From an uncultured Oscillospiraceae bacterium (GTDB lineage: Bacteria > Bacillota > Clostridia > Oscillospirales > Ruminococcaceae), in NCBI GenBank assembly GCA_934454435.1, contig CAKSGA010000063.1:1-13503 (forward strand): a DNA stretch of 13,503 nt, read 5' to 3'. Positions 1 through 7,025 of this stretch are shown here, piece after piece. The position numbers and the translations under genes were made by a program. The notes under the pieces are model-generated. The model was not told the origin of the DNA. It worked only from the letters and a program-made list of their open reading frames with translations, and did not search any database. The number at the start of each line of letters is the position of its first letter. Positions within the stretch are counted from its first letter, which is position 1.

Positions 1-2317
1 CCCCCTGGTCGTTGAGCAGGGATCTTGCTATAAGCTGATTTCCCTCGTTATCCTCCGCCAGAAGCACACGTACACCGTCAAGCGCATACGACGTTTCTTT
101 GCCGCTCACCGGCTTTTCGCTGAACAGGCTTTCAAGGACCTTCCTGACATCCGAAGGGAACACGGGTTTACTCATGTGCCCGGCTATATCAAGCCCCTCT
201 GGACCTATCTCCGTACAGGAAAGGTCATACACTGAAACCAGCACGATGCGGCAGTCACGCCCCGCTTCCCTCCGGATACTCCGGGCGGCTTCCACGCCAT
301 CGATACCCGGTTTGTCCCAGCCAACGAAATATATGTCATACGCCTCGCCGCATAAGAAAGCTTCTCCGGTCATATCCACAGCTTCCTTATATGAAAATGT
401 GATATCACAGCGTATCCCCTGCTTTTCAAGCATTCCGGCAAGTCTGCGGCAATTTGCTTCGTTGCTGTCAGCTACCAGAGCGGTCTTGTGCCTGCCGAAC
501 CCCTCCGGGTCGTCCTCCTGTTCGTTCCTGACCTTTACCGGTATACGAACGGTGAATTCCGTGCCCTTACTCTTGACGCTGGTGCAGGAGATAGTCCCGC
601 CCATCATTTCAAAATAACTTTTGGAGATCGTAAGACCCAGTCCGGTGCCCTGTATCCTGCTGACCGTAGAGGTCTGTTCACGTGTGAATATATCAAAGAC
701 CTTTGAAATGAACTCGCTGCTCATTCCAATGCCCGTATCACATATACGGAACTCGAACCAGCTCTTTCCGCTGCTGTCCGTTTCCTCCTGAGAAATATAA
801 CAATGTATCGACCCGCCGGGCATCGTGTATTTTACAGCATTAGACATTATGTTCAGCAGCCCCCGCATTATCTTCAGCCGGTCGCAGACGATATGCTCTG
901 CTGTGATGTTATTTGTATCAACGAACAGGTTCAGCTCCCTGGAAATGACCTGTGGCATTATCATATTAATGACTGCGTGTATCATTTCCCCGAGCTCCTC
1001 ATTCGTTTCACTCAGCTTTACCTGCCCGCTGTCGATACGGCTCATGCATAGTATGTCGTTTATCAGGCTCATCAGATGGTCTGACGACAGGGATATATTG
1101 TTCAGGTAATCCCGCACAAGCTCCTTATTATCAAGATTTTTCTGCGCTAGAATCGTAAAACCGATTATAGAATTCATTGGAGTTCGGATATCATGCGACA
1201 TGCTGTTGAGGAAATCCGTCTTTGCACGGCTTGCATTCTGAGCTATCTTCAGTGCGTCAGAAATCTGCCTGTGATGCAGCTCCCTTTCCTTCATGCGGCG
1301 TTCCGCAGCCTTGGTATGTCTGAACACAAGTATCAGTATACAGGCGAACATCAGCATATCCAATCCGGTAACAAGGGAAAAGATAAACCGTGTGAGGGTA
1401 GAAAATACGCTCCTCGGTACCTGGGAAACATAGTACCAGTCTGTCGGCTCCAGTTTGACTAAGTGGATAATGTACTGCTGGCCTGCCTGGGCCATAGCAA
1501 ATGTAACTCCTCCGTCAGAACTATTAAGTTCTTCACAAAGACGCTCTACAGTTCCGTAGTTCCTTATCCTGGCGGAGCTCAGCATCTTGAAGAAATTACT
1601 GTGCCCGGATATATTCCCGCTGCTCTTCGATGAAATCGCATAGCTTCCATCGCCGTTGATAACGCTGCACTGCCCTCTTCCTTCAAAACAGTCCGTCTTG
1701 AATTCCGGATCCATAACGTCAATACTTATGCTTCGCAGCGCATAAGTAAAATCCCTGCCGACTCTGTGGACGCCATCAAGGCTGACCCCGACCAGCAGAT
1801 ACTCATTATGAAGCCCCACAGCTTCATCATTGATAGGGTGGTACAGGATAACGAACCTGCCGCTTTGCCCGTCAACTGCGTCATTAATATCAGGGTCTTT
1901 CAGTATCAGACCGTCACTCCTGTAGCATAGTCCGTCAGATGTAAGCAGCATCGTCGCAGTGTCAGCATATGCCCTGTCTATGACCTGCAGGCAGGATATC
2001 ACCTCTTCATCTGTAGATGAATCCAGCATATCCAGCGCATAGGCAATGCTTTCAAGCGAGTTCCACTGCACATCAAACGAAATGCCTATCACACGCTTGT
2101 CATGTTCTGCGAGCTCTTTCATCAATTCTATATTGCTATCCAGCAGGACCTTATCAATGACATGGTACATTCCGAACGAAATGATCACCAGCAAAACCAG
2201 CGGGAACATCAGCTTCTTTGCAAACCTTACCACAGTTATTTTTTTATTTTGTTCCGTAATCTGCGCCCCCAATTGTGATATTCTGGCATTACGCACTGCT
2301 GAGCTGACGGCAGGCAT
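1..2317 (-). CDS. Hybrid sensor histidine kinase/response regulator, 3' end cut by window edge
   Basis: 772 codons are visible, running off the window edge, so the C-terminus is missing. The order is: cytoplasmic N-tail; membrane helix about 36-54; extracytoplasmic sensor region about 55-308, probably Cache-like by its position and its DWYYVSQV ending; second helix about 309-332; HisKA with H-box SMSHDIRTPMN and phospho-acceptor His375; HATPase with N-box Asn493, G1 box DTGIGM (Asp527) and G2 box GTGLGL (Gly557); a first receiver domain about 611-730; and the start of a second receiver (LLAEDNEGN, Glu755/Asp756). It should autophosphorylate on His375 at the membrane in response to an unknown signal and relay to the second receiver. 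The first receiver looks inactive: Gly666 sits where the phospho-acceptor Asp is expected, although Asp617 and Lys717 remain. The start at 2317 is the first ATG after an in-frame stop but lacks a Shine-Dalgarno site; Met37 is an alternative. The fusion is clear; ligand and output are unknown. Confidence 0.93.
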   Translation of the reverse strand, partial: MPAVSSAVRNARISQLGAQITEQNKKITVVRFAKKLMFPLVLLVIISFGMYHVIDKVLLDSNIELMKELAEHDKRVIGISFDVQWNSLESIAYALDMLDSSTDEEVISCLQVIDRAYADTATMLLTSDGLCYRSDGLILKDPDINDAVDGQSGRFVILYHPINDEAVGLHNEYLLVGVSLDGVHRVGRDFTYALRSISIDVMDPEFKTDCFEGRGQCSVINGDGSYAISSKSSGNISGHSNFFKMLSSARIRNYGTVERLCEELNSSDGGVTFAMAQAGQQYIIHLVKLEPTDWYYVSQVPRSVFSTLTRFIFSLVTGLDMLMFACILILVFRHTKAAERRMKERELHHRQISDALKIAQNASRAKTDFLNSMSHDIRTPMNSIIGFTILAQKNLDNKELVRDYLNNISLSSDHLMSLINDILCMSRIDSGQVKLSETNEELGEMIHAVINMIMPQVISRELNLFVDTNNITAEHIVCDRLKIMRGLLNIMSNAVKYTMPGGSIHCYISQEETDSSGKSWFEFRICDTGIGMSSEFISKVFDIFTREQTSTVSRIQGTGLGLTISKSYFEMMGGTISCTSVKSKGTEFTVRIPVKVRNEQEDDPEGFGRHKTALVADSNEANCRRLAGMLEKQGIRCDITFSYKEAVDMTGEAFLCGEAYDIYFVGWDKPGIDGVEAARSIRREAGRDCRIVLVSVYDLSCTEIGPEGLDIAGHMSKPVFPSDVRKVLESLFSEKPVSGKETSYALDGVRVLLAEDNEGNQLIARSLLNDQG

Positions 2318-2340
2318 TTTGACATTACTGACATATCATT

Positions 2341-2369
2341 ATTATATCACAGCACCCGACTACAGTCAA
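2341..2369 (-). promoter_or_regulatory. Sigma-A-type promoter of the hybrid kinase gene
   Basis: On the minus strand there is TTGACT (2369-2364), a 17-nt spacer and TATAAT (2346-2341), with a TG one base upstream of the -10 (extended -10, GTGATATAAT). The predicted transcription start near 2334 leaves a leader of only about 17 nt before the ATG at 2317. Confidence 0.75.
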
Positions 2370-2445
2370 CAGAGTTTTGTATATTTTAGCAATTTGTTAC
2401 AAAAACCACACATAACAGTTATACAAAAGCAATATACAAAAAAGA

Positions 2446-2474
2446 TTGAAAGTTCCTGAAAAAAGTGATATAAT
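2446..2474 (+). promoter_or_regulatory. Sigma-A-type promoter of the EamA transporter gene
   Basis: TTGAAA (2446-2451), exactly 17 nt, then TATAAT (2469-2474) preceded by TG-A, an extended -10. A TTG here could be misread as a start codon 20 codons upstream of the real one, but it is the -35 box. The ATG at 2506 has GGAAGG at 2492-2497 at good spacing. Confidence 0.8.
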
Positions 2475-2505
2475 CCAATTATCAGTAGAATGGAAGGCGA
2501 TATTT

Positions 2506-3369
2506 ATGTGGCTGTTATATGCAGCAGGCTCAGCTTTTTTTGCCGGGATAACCTCGATACTCGCAAAGTGCGGTATCAGAAAGACCGACTCGACCGTGGC
2601 TACGGCGGTACGCACCATTGTTGTTCTGATCATGTCGATAGTTATGGTGCTGATAGTCGGCTCAGGGGCTGGAATAACAACGATCAGCGGCAAGACCTGG
2701 CTGTTCCTCACGCTGTCAGGACTTGCTACGGGCGGCTCCTGGCTATGTTACTTCAAGGCGCTCCAGACGGGCGATGTAAACAAGGTCGTTCCGGTGGACA
2801 AATCAAGCACGGTGCTTGCGGTACTGCTGGCGCTGATATTCCTGCAGGAGAGCATTTCCTGGGTAAAGGGTGCCGGACTTGTCGGGGTCGCAGTTGGGAT
2901 ATTCCTCATGATAGAAAAGAAAGAACCCGCTGAAAAGCAGCACGGAGCAGGCTGGCTGCTGTTTGCGGTGCTTTCCGCAGTCTTTGCGGCGCTGACATCG
3001 GTACTCGGCAAGATAGGTATCGTCGGCGTTGAGTCAAACCTCGGAACTGCCATACGTACCGCTGTAGTGCTGGTCATGGCGTGGCTGATGGTGATAGCGA
3101 CCGGCAAGGCTCCGGAAGTCCGCAGGATAGAACGCAAGGAGCTTCTCTTCATCTGCCTGTCGGGCCTTGCAACGGGAGCTTCTTGGCTGTGCTACTATAA
3201 GGCGCTCCAGGACGGTCCGGCGAGCGTGGTGGTTCCCGTTGACAAGCTGAGCATTCTGGTTTCAGTGCTGTTCTCGGGGATCGTGTTCCACGAAAAGCTG
3301 TCGGTACGCTCGGCTATCGGTCTGGGACTTCTCACCGCCGGGACCCTTGCAATGTGCATTGCGGGCTGA
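2506..3369 (+). CDS. EamA/DMT-superfamily transporter (ten predicted membrane helices)
   Basis: The 287-residue hydrophobic protein has two homologous halves, each an EamA domain of about five helices. The repeat is visible directly: LSGLATGGSWLCYFKALQ in the first half and LSGLATGASWLCYYKALQ in the second, each followed by a VVPVDK motif and a short loop. A charged cytoplasmic linker (EKKEPAEKQH) separates the halves. Family members export or import metabolites such as amino acids or sugars by secondary transport; the substrate cannot be read from sequence. The ATG at 2506 is chosen because GGAAGG lies 8 nt upstream and the promoter ends at 2474, so no earlier start would lie on the transcript. 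It is transcribed alone, divergently from the hybrid kinase and convergently with the GH43 gene. A shared role with the kinase is possible but unsupported. Confidence 0.92.
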   Translation: MWLLYAAGSAFFAGITSILAKCGIRKTDSTVATAVRTIVVLIMSIVMVLIVGSGAGITTISGKTWLFLTLSGLATGGSWLCYFKALQTGDVNKVVPVDKSSTVLAVLLALIFLQESISWVKGAGLVGVAVGIFLMIEKKEPAEKQHGAGWLLFAVLSAVFAALTSVLGKIGIVGVESNLGTAIRTAVVLVMAWLMVIATGKAPEVRRIERKELLFICLSGLATGASWLCYYKALQDGPASVVVPVDKLSILVSVLFSGIVFHEKLSVRSAIGLGLLTAGTLAMCIAG

Positions 3370-3389
3370 TCATGCTAATACATAGAATT

Positions 3390-3413
3390 GAGGGCTGCAT
3401 GACTGCAGCCTTC
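3390..3413 (+). terminator. Terminator-like hairpin after EamA gene, lacking a T-tract
   Basis: Stem of 10 bp (3390-3399 with 3404-3413, one G-T pair) around a TGAC loop, 20 nt after the transporter stop. It is followed by CAGGCTGTCGAAAAA rather than by a T-run. A near-identical copy with a T-run is at 3636-3659. Confidence 0.6.
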
Positions 3414-3635
3414 AGGCTGTCGAAAAACTCATTAAATCTTGCGTAGCATACTGAAAGTTTTCGTTCCAGCCTTTTTCAAAAGGCTGGCAGGTCGAGGGCG
3501 GCGCCCTCGTCGCCGTCCGCAGACGGCGAAATACTCTCCACGCCAATAAAGCGCTAAAGGGGTGTGGGGGAAAACAAGAGTTTTCCCCCACAGTTTCTTT
3601 CAAATTTTCTGCCGTATTTACTTTTTCGACAAGCT
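3414..3635. repeat. 222-bp inverted-repeat-bounded element with four nested hairpins (MITE-like)
   Basis: The ends match as inverted repeats: 3412-3427 and the complement of 3622-3637 agree at 14 of 16 positions (core TGTCGAAAAA). Inside are four perfect or near-perfect hairpins: 3466-3475 with 3478-3487; 3493-3499 with 3503-3509; 3511-3517 with 3522-3528; and 3563-3575 with 3580-3592 (13 bp, loop AAGA). No credible coding sequence lies inside. The element is bracketed by two 24-nt hairpin copies in the same orientation that differ at one base, as a target duplication would be. A shorter relative is at 6950-6993. Mobility is inferred; it could instead be a structured RNA or a double-terminator unit. 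Confidence 0.65.
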
Positions 3636-3672
3636 GAGGGCTGCATGACTGCAGCCCTCTCAGTTTTATTTT
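3636..3672 (+). terminator. Intrinsic terminator at EamA/GH43 convergent junction
   Basis: A perfect 10-bp stem (3636-3645 with 3650-3659, loop TGAC) is followed on the plus strand by CAGTTTTATTTT, a usable U-tract for transcripts arriving from the transporter side. The hairpin also lies 11 nt past the GH43 stop on the other strand, but there it is followed by AGCTTGTCGAAAAA instead of a U-run, so its efficiency in that direction is uncertain. Confidence 0.7.
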
Positions 3673-4981
3673 ACTTCATGAACACGAAGCTATCCAGCAT
3701 GAGCATCTGGCGACCTTTCATCTGGTCTGCGAACCAGCCCTTATAGCCGCTCTCAACAACGAAATACAGTGCATGTCTGCCGGTGACCGCCTTTACCCTG
3801 CCGCCGACTACTGAACTGTCCTCGCCGAACTCCACAGCGCCGATCTCTTCCCCGTCCTCGGCGTCCAGCCTGATGTGTATCAGCCCACGGGAACCGGTGC
3901 CACGTATCTTCAGACGTATCTGCATGGTCTTTGAAGAGAAATCCTCGCCGAAATCGAAATACTTCCAGCCAAGCACGCAGCCGTCTGTGATGTTCGTGAC
4001 GGGTCTTTCAAACACGTTCGTTTCGGTGACAAAGCAGCCGCCCCTGAGCACGCACGCCGTTTCTGCCGGGGTGATCTCATATGGCGACAGCGACTCTTCA
4101 AAACCAAGGGACGTCATCTCCACCTGGGGTATGGTGCCGTCCGGAAGTATCTCTATCCGCTCAACACAGCCACGGCGGGACATTATCGTGCCGTTCGTCA
4201 TGCGATGGTAGAAGATGTACCACTGGCCGTTTATGCAGCAGACGGAACCGTGATTGTTCCCGCCCGGGTAATCAATACCGTTATCTACTATGGTACCACG
4301 ATAGGTGAACGGACCCATCGGGCTGTCGGACGTTGCATAGTCAAGGCAGCTTCCACGCTGGGGTGAATATATAAGATAGTATGTGCCGTTTATCTTCCTC
4401 GGTGAGCATGCCTCAAAGAAACGATGCGGCTCCGCAGTGGGGATTATGTCCAGCTTATAGCTGCCGGGAACTACCTCGTACATATTGTCCTTCAGCTCGC
4501 AGACATAGCTTCCCTGATAGCCGCAGTAGATGTAGGTTCTTCCGTCGTCGTCCACCAGGACTCCGGGGTCAATGAAGGTTCCGTTATCGTAGTGGTCCGG
4601 AATGTCGTACACATATTTGGAGAGCAGTCTGAACGGCCCCTCGGGACGGTCTGCCACCGCAACGCAGCCCTTGGCGTTCACGATGTATGCATAGAGATAA
4701 TACTTCCCGTCACGTTCAACAACGTCCGGTGCGAACAGCGGCTCCTCTGTCCAGTCAACGTCCGAGGGAGCGTCAGCGCCATCATGCGTGCGGAAAATGT
4801 CCCCGTGGCAGATCCACTTTGAAAGGTCGCTCACTGGTGCTGACCAGACCTTCAGCTTGTAGTCGCAGAAGTCTATGGAGTCCTTTCGGTCGTGCGAGCC
4901 GTAAACATATACCCTCTCGCCGAATAGCCTCGGTTCGCCATCTGGTATGTATTCCCATAAAGGAAGGTACGGATTTGCCAT
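3671..4981 (-). CDS. Glycoside hydrolase family 43 enzyme with C-terminal CBM6-like domain
   Basis: This 436-residue protein has a GH43 five-bladed propeller (about 3-300) and a beta-sandwich resembling CBM6 (about 305-436). The likely catalytic set is Asp14 in YIPDGEPR (base), Asp138 in FIDPGVLVDDDG (pKa modulator) and Glu190 in RFFEACSPRK (acid). The family removes arabinofuranosyl or xylosyl units from hemicellulose fragments; which one cannot be decided here. There is no signal peptide, so it should act on imported oligosaccharides in the cytoplasm. The start at 4981 is preferred over an in-frame ATG at 5005 because AAGAGGAG (4996-4989) lies 7 nt upstream and the family typically begins with a NPYLP-type segment. 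It is transcribed alone, divergent from the chemoreceptor, and its stop overlaps the T-tract of the opposing terminator. Confidence 0.92.
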   Translation of the reverse strand: MANPYLPLWEYIPDGEPRLFGERVYVYGSHDRKDSIDFCDYKLKVWSAPVSDLSKWICHGDIFRTHDGADAPSDVDWTEEPLFAPDVVERDGKYYLYAYIVNAKGCVAVADRPEGPFRLLSKYVYDIPDHYDNGTFIDPGVLVDDDGRTYIYCGYQGSYVCELKDNMYEVVPGSYKLDIIPTAEPHRFFEACSPRKINGTYYLIYSPQRGSCLDYATSDSPMGPFTYRGTIVDNGIDYPGGNNHGSVCCINGQWYIFYHRMTNGTIMSRRGCVERIEILPDGTIPQVEMTSLGFEESLSPYEITPAETACVLRGGCFVTETNVFERPVTNITDGCVLGWKYFDFGEDFSSKTMQIRLKIRGTGSRGLIHIRLDAEDGEEIGAVEFGEDSSVVGGRVKAVTGRHALYFVVESGYKGWFADQMKGRQMLMLDSFVFMK

Positions 4982-5047
4982 AATAATGCTCCTCTTACAT
5001 TTCAAATACAGTTCATCACAGTTCCTGAAACATTTGTTCTGTGCTTT

Positions 5048-5077
5048 ATTGTATCATGTTTTGTCAATTTACACAAT
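5048..5077 (-). promoter_or_regulatory. Possible promoter of the GH43 gene
   Basis: On the minus strand TACAAT (5053-5048) is preceded by TG-A, giving an extended -10 like those of neighbouring genes. The -35 at 17-nt spacing is weak (TTGTGT). About 60 nt of leader would precede the ATG. No convincing operator palindrome is visible between here and 5166. Confidence 0.4.
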
Positions 5078-5166
5078 GAACGAATGGACATATCATAGCA
5101 TTTTTTTGCCTTTTTACTGAAATGTAAAGTTTTCAACACAACTTGGTGAATTTATACAGTTTTATG

Positions 5167-5195
5167 TTGACAATTTGTACGAATAGTGATAAAAT
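5167..5195 (+). promoter_or_regulatory. Sigma-A-type promoter of the chemoreceptor gene
   Basis: TTGACA (5167-5172), 17 nt, then TAAAAT (5190-5195) with TG-A just upstream (AGTGATAAAAT). This is a full-consensus -35 with extended -10, so expression is probably sigma-A-driven rather than dependent on a flagellar sigma-D. Confidence 0.78.
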
Positions 5196-5250
5196 AATAT
5201 TGCAAGCAAAATACCTATACATATAATAGAACGGATAAAGGAGAAAACAA

Positions 5251-6912
5251 ATGAATAATCTGAAGGTTTCCATGAAAATGATGCTGTCCTTCGGTCTGAT
5301 CATCGTGCTCTTGATCGTTACGACGATCTCCGGCGTAGTAGGCATCAACGGCGTATCAAACAATCTTCGTGATATCTATAACGTTGACCTCACCGGAATC
5401 AACACAATGGGTAATATTGAAGTCTGTGTGGAAGAGATAGCAAGAAATACCCTGATGGCGGTAGTGACCGATGAAACCGGCGAGAAATCGAGCTACCTTG
5501 ATAAGGCTCAGGCACTTTCAGGAGAACTCCAGTCCGAGCTTGAAAAAATAAACTACTCCTCTGCCGAGACCGACGCTCTCCGCAATTCCTGCAATGAAAT
5601 CATCGCAAATATCAGCGTTGCAGCGGACGAGATAAAGTCCTCCACCGACGGAATGGAAGCATTCAACAGCTACATAGCAGAGCCCCTTGACAGCGCAATT
5701 TCCGCTATCGACGACATAGACAAGGCGATCACAGAGTCCGCAGAAAACACATATGATCAGAGCAGCCAGTACGGCAATGTACTCAGCATGATCATCCTTA
5801 TCGTAGGTATCGTGAGCACGGTCATTGGCATTATAACTGCAATACTGCTCTCCAGAAAGTTCACTAACATAATCCACGAGATCGAAACAGCCATAGTTGA
5901 GATATCCAAGGGTGACCTCAACGCAACAGTTTCCTACGAGGGCAAGGACGAATTCGGAGTAATGGCCGAAGCAGTACGCTCCACTATCAACGGACTTTCA
6001 CTGCTGATCAGCGACACCAACCGCATGTACGGCGAACTCGCAAAGGGCAACTTTGACGTCCACACCGAGGCTCGTGAAGTCTACATCGGCGAGTTCAAGC
6101 CGCTGCTCGACAACATGAGAGTTCTCGCAGTTGAACTCAGCAACACGCTTTCACAGATCTACCAGTCCGCTGAGCAGGTGGACTCCGGCTCCGGTCAGGT
6201 TTCTGCAGGCGCACAGGCTAATGCGCAGGGCGCTTCCGAGCAGGCAGCTTCCATCGAGGAGCTTGCAGCCACCATCGAGGAGATCTCTGAAAAGATCAAG
6301 AAGAACGCCGAGGACTCCCAGCATGCAAGCCACAACATCGCCGCAGTCGGCAGGCAGGCCGAGATCTCCAATCAGCGCATGCAGGAAATGCTCGCTGCAA
6401 TGCACGAGATCAGCGAAACATCAGACAAGATCAGCGACATCATCAAGACCATCGAGGACATCGCATTCCAGACAAATATCCTTGCGCTCAACGCAGCAGT
6501 CGAGGCCGCACGTGCAGGCGAAGCGGGCAAGGGCTTTGCAGTCGTTGCTGACGAGGTCCGCAATCTGGCTTCCAAGTCTGCAGTTGCTTCACAGAACACT
6601 TCTGAGCTTATCCAGCACTCCATCAGCGCAGTTGAGAACGGCTCACGCATTGCCGATGAGACCGCCGAGTCCCTCAGCAGCGTGGTTCAGCAGATCAAGG
6701 GTATCGTCACAACTGTTGACAGCATTTCCAGGATCAGCGGCGAACAGGCAGACTCCATCGAAAAGGTCACCGCAGGCGTGGATCAGATATCCAAAGTGGT
6801 TCAGACCAACTCCGCTACCGCAGAGGAAAGTGCTGCCGCTTCCGAGGAGCTCTCAGCACAGGCTGACGCTATGAAGGACCTCGTTTCCGGCTTTACTCTC
6901 AGACAGGCCTGA
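5251..6912 (+). CDS. Methyl-accepting chemotaxis protein (transmembrane chemoreceptor)
   Basis: The 553-residue receptor has membrane helix 1 at about 12-32, an extracytoplasmic region of about 145 residues consistent with a four-helix-bundle (4HB) sensor, and helix 2 at about 178-200. A HAMP domain follows at about 200-250, then a second HAMP-like stretch at about 252-300, then a long coiled-coil signalling domain. The CheA/CheW-binding hairpin tip is unmistakable at about 401-440 ([20 protein letters not shown] onward, then [15 protein letters not shown]). Probable methylation helices flank it (near 326-345 and 522-540, rich in EE and A/S). There is no C-terminal pentapeptide for CheR docking. 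AAGGAG at 5238-5243, 7 nt from the ATG, fixes the start. The gene is monocistronic, with no che or flagellar gene in the window. The ligand is unknown; adjacency to a hemicellulose enzyme makes a sugar cue conceivable only. Confidence 0.95.
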   Translation: MNNLKVSMKMMLSFGLIIVLLIVTTISGVVGINGVSNNLRDIYNVDLTGINTMGNIEVCVEEIARNTLMAVVTDETGEKSSYLDKAQALSGELQSELEKINYSSAETDALRNSCNEIIANISVAADEIKSSTDGMEAFNSYIAEPLDSAISAIDDIDKAITESAENTYDQSSQYGNVLSMIILIVGIVSTVIGIITAILLSRKFTNIIHEIETAIVEISKGDLNATVSYEGKDEFGVMAEAVRSTINGLSLLISDTNRMYGELAKGNFDVHTEAREVYIGEFKPLLDNMRVLAVELSNTLSQIYQSAEQVDSGSGQVSAGAQANAQGASEQAASIEELAATIEEISEKIKKNAEDSQHASHNIAAVGRQAEISNQRMQEMLAAMHEISETSDKISDIIKTIEDIAFQTNILALNAAVEAARAGEAGKGFAVVADEVRNLASKSAVASQNTSELIQHSISAVENGSRIADETAESLSSVVQQIKGIVTTVDSISRISGEQADSIEKVTAGVDQISKVVQTNSATAEESAAASEELSAQADAMKDLVSGFTLRQA

Positions 6913-6924
6913 TCAGAATTAATA

Positions 6925-6949
6925 GAGGGGAGGGTCTGACCCTCCCCTC
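6925..6949 (+). terminator. Terminator hairpin of the chemoreceptor gene
   Basis: A perfect 10-bp GC-rich stem (6925-6934 with 6940-6949, loop TCTGA) starts 12 nt past the stop. It is followed not by a T-run but by CAGGCTGTCGATAAA, the left end of a short inverted-repeat element. Confidence 0.7.
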
Positions 6950-6993
6950 CAGGCTGTCGATAAAGGCTGGATAGATACTTTTTCGACAAACTG
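6950..6993. repeat. Short 44-bp relative of the 222-bp inverted-repeat element
   Basis: The left end (6949-6964, ending in AGGCTGTCGATAAA) and the right end (6979-6994, TTTTTCGACAAACTGA) are inverted repeats and match the ends of the element at 3414-3635. The core also shares AAAGGCTGG in the same orientation (6962-6970 here, 3479-3487 there), and the right boundary shares TACTTTTTCGACAA followed by CTGAG. This reads as an internally deleted copy. It lies in a convergent gap between two unrelated hairpins, again at gene 3' ends. Confidence 0.6.
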
Positions 6994-6994
6994 A

Positions 6995-7016
6995 GCCCCT
7001 GTCAAAAGACAGGGGC
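6995..7016 (-). terminator. Terminator hairpin after ilvD (end of the five-gene operon)
   Basis: A perfect 9-bp stem (6995-7003 with 7008-7016) around an AAAA loop lies 9 nt after the ilvD stop. On the minus strand it is followed by TCAGTTTGTCGAAAAA rather than a U-run; on the plus strand by CTTTGATACTT, a weak T-rich tail. Confidence 0.6.
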
Positions 7017-7025
7017 CTTTGATAC

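Noticed and set aside
99..1462. Several plus-strand open frames opposite the hybrid kinase
   Set aside because: All are shadows of the minus-strand kinase, whose H, N and G boxes read continuously through the region.
2446..2505. A TTG start 20 codons upstream of the transporter's ATG
   Set aside because: The TTG is part of the -35 box and lies upstream of the predicted transcription start; the ATG at 2506 has a good ribosome site.
3412..3746. Small open frames across the hairpin element
   Set aside because: They run through palindromes, lack ribosome sites and have no recognisable protein pattern.
4982..5005. An eight-residue N-terminal extension of the GH43 protein from an ATG at 5005
   Set aside because: The Shine-Dalgarno AAGAGGAG lies inside this extension and points to the ATG at 4981, where family-typical sequence begins.
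6131..6874. A plus-strand 247-codon frame inside the chemoreceptor gene
   Set aside because: It is a frame-shifted reading of the conserved signalling domain, rich in Ser, Arg and Pro, with no independent signals.
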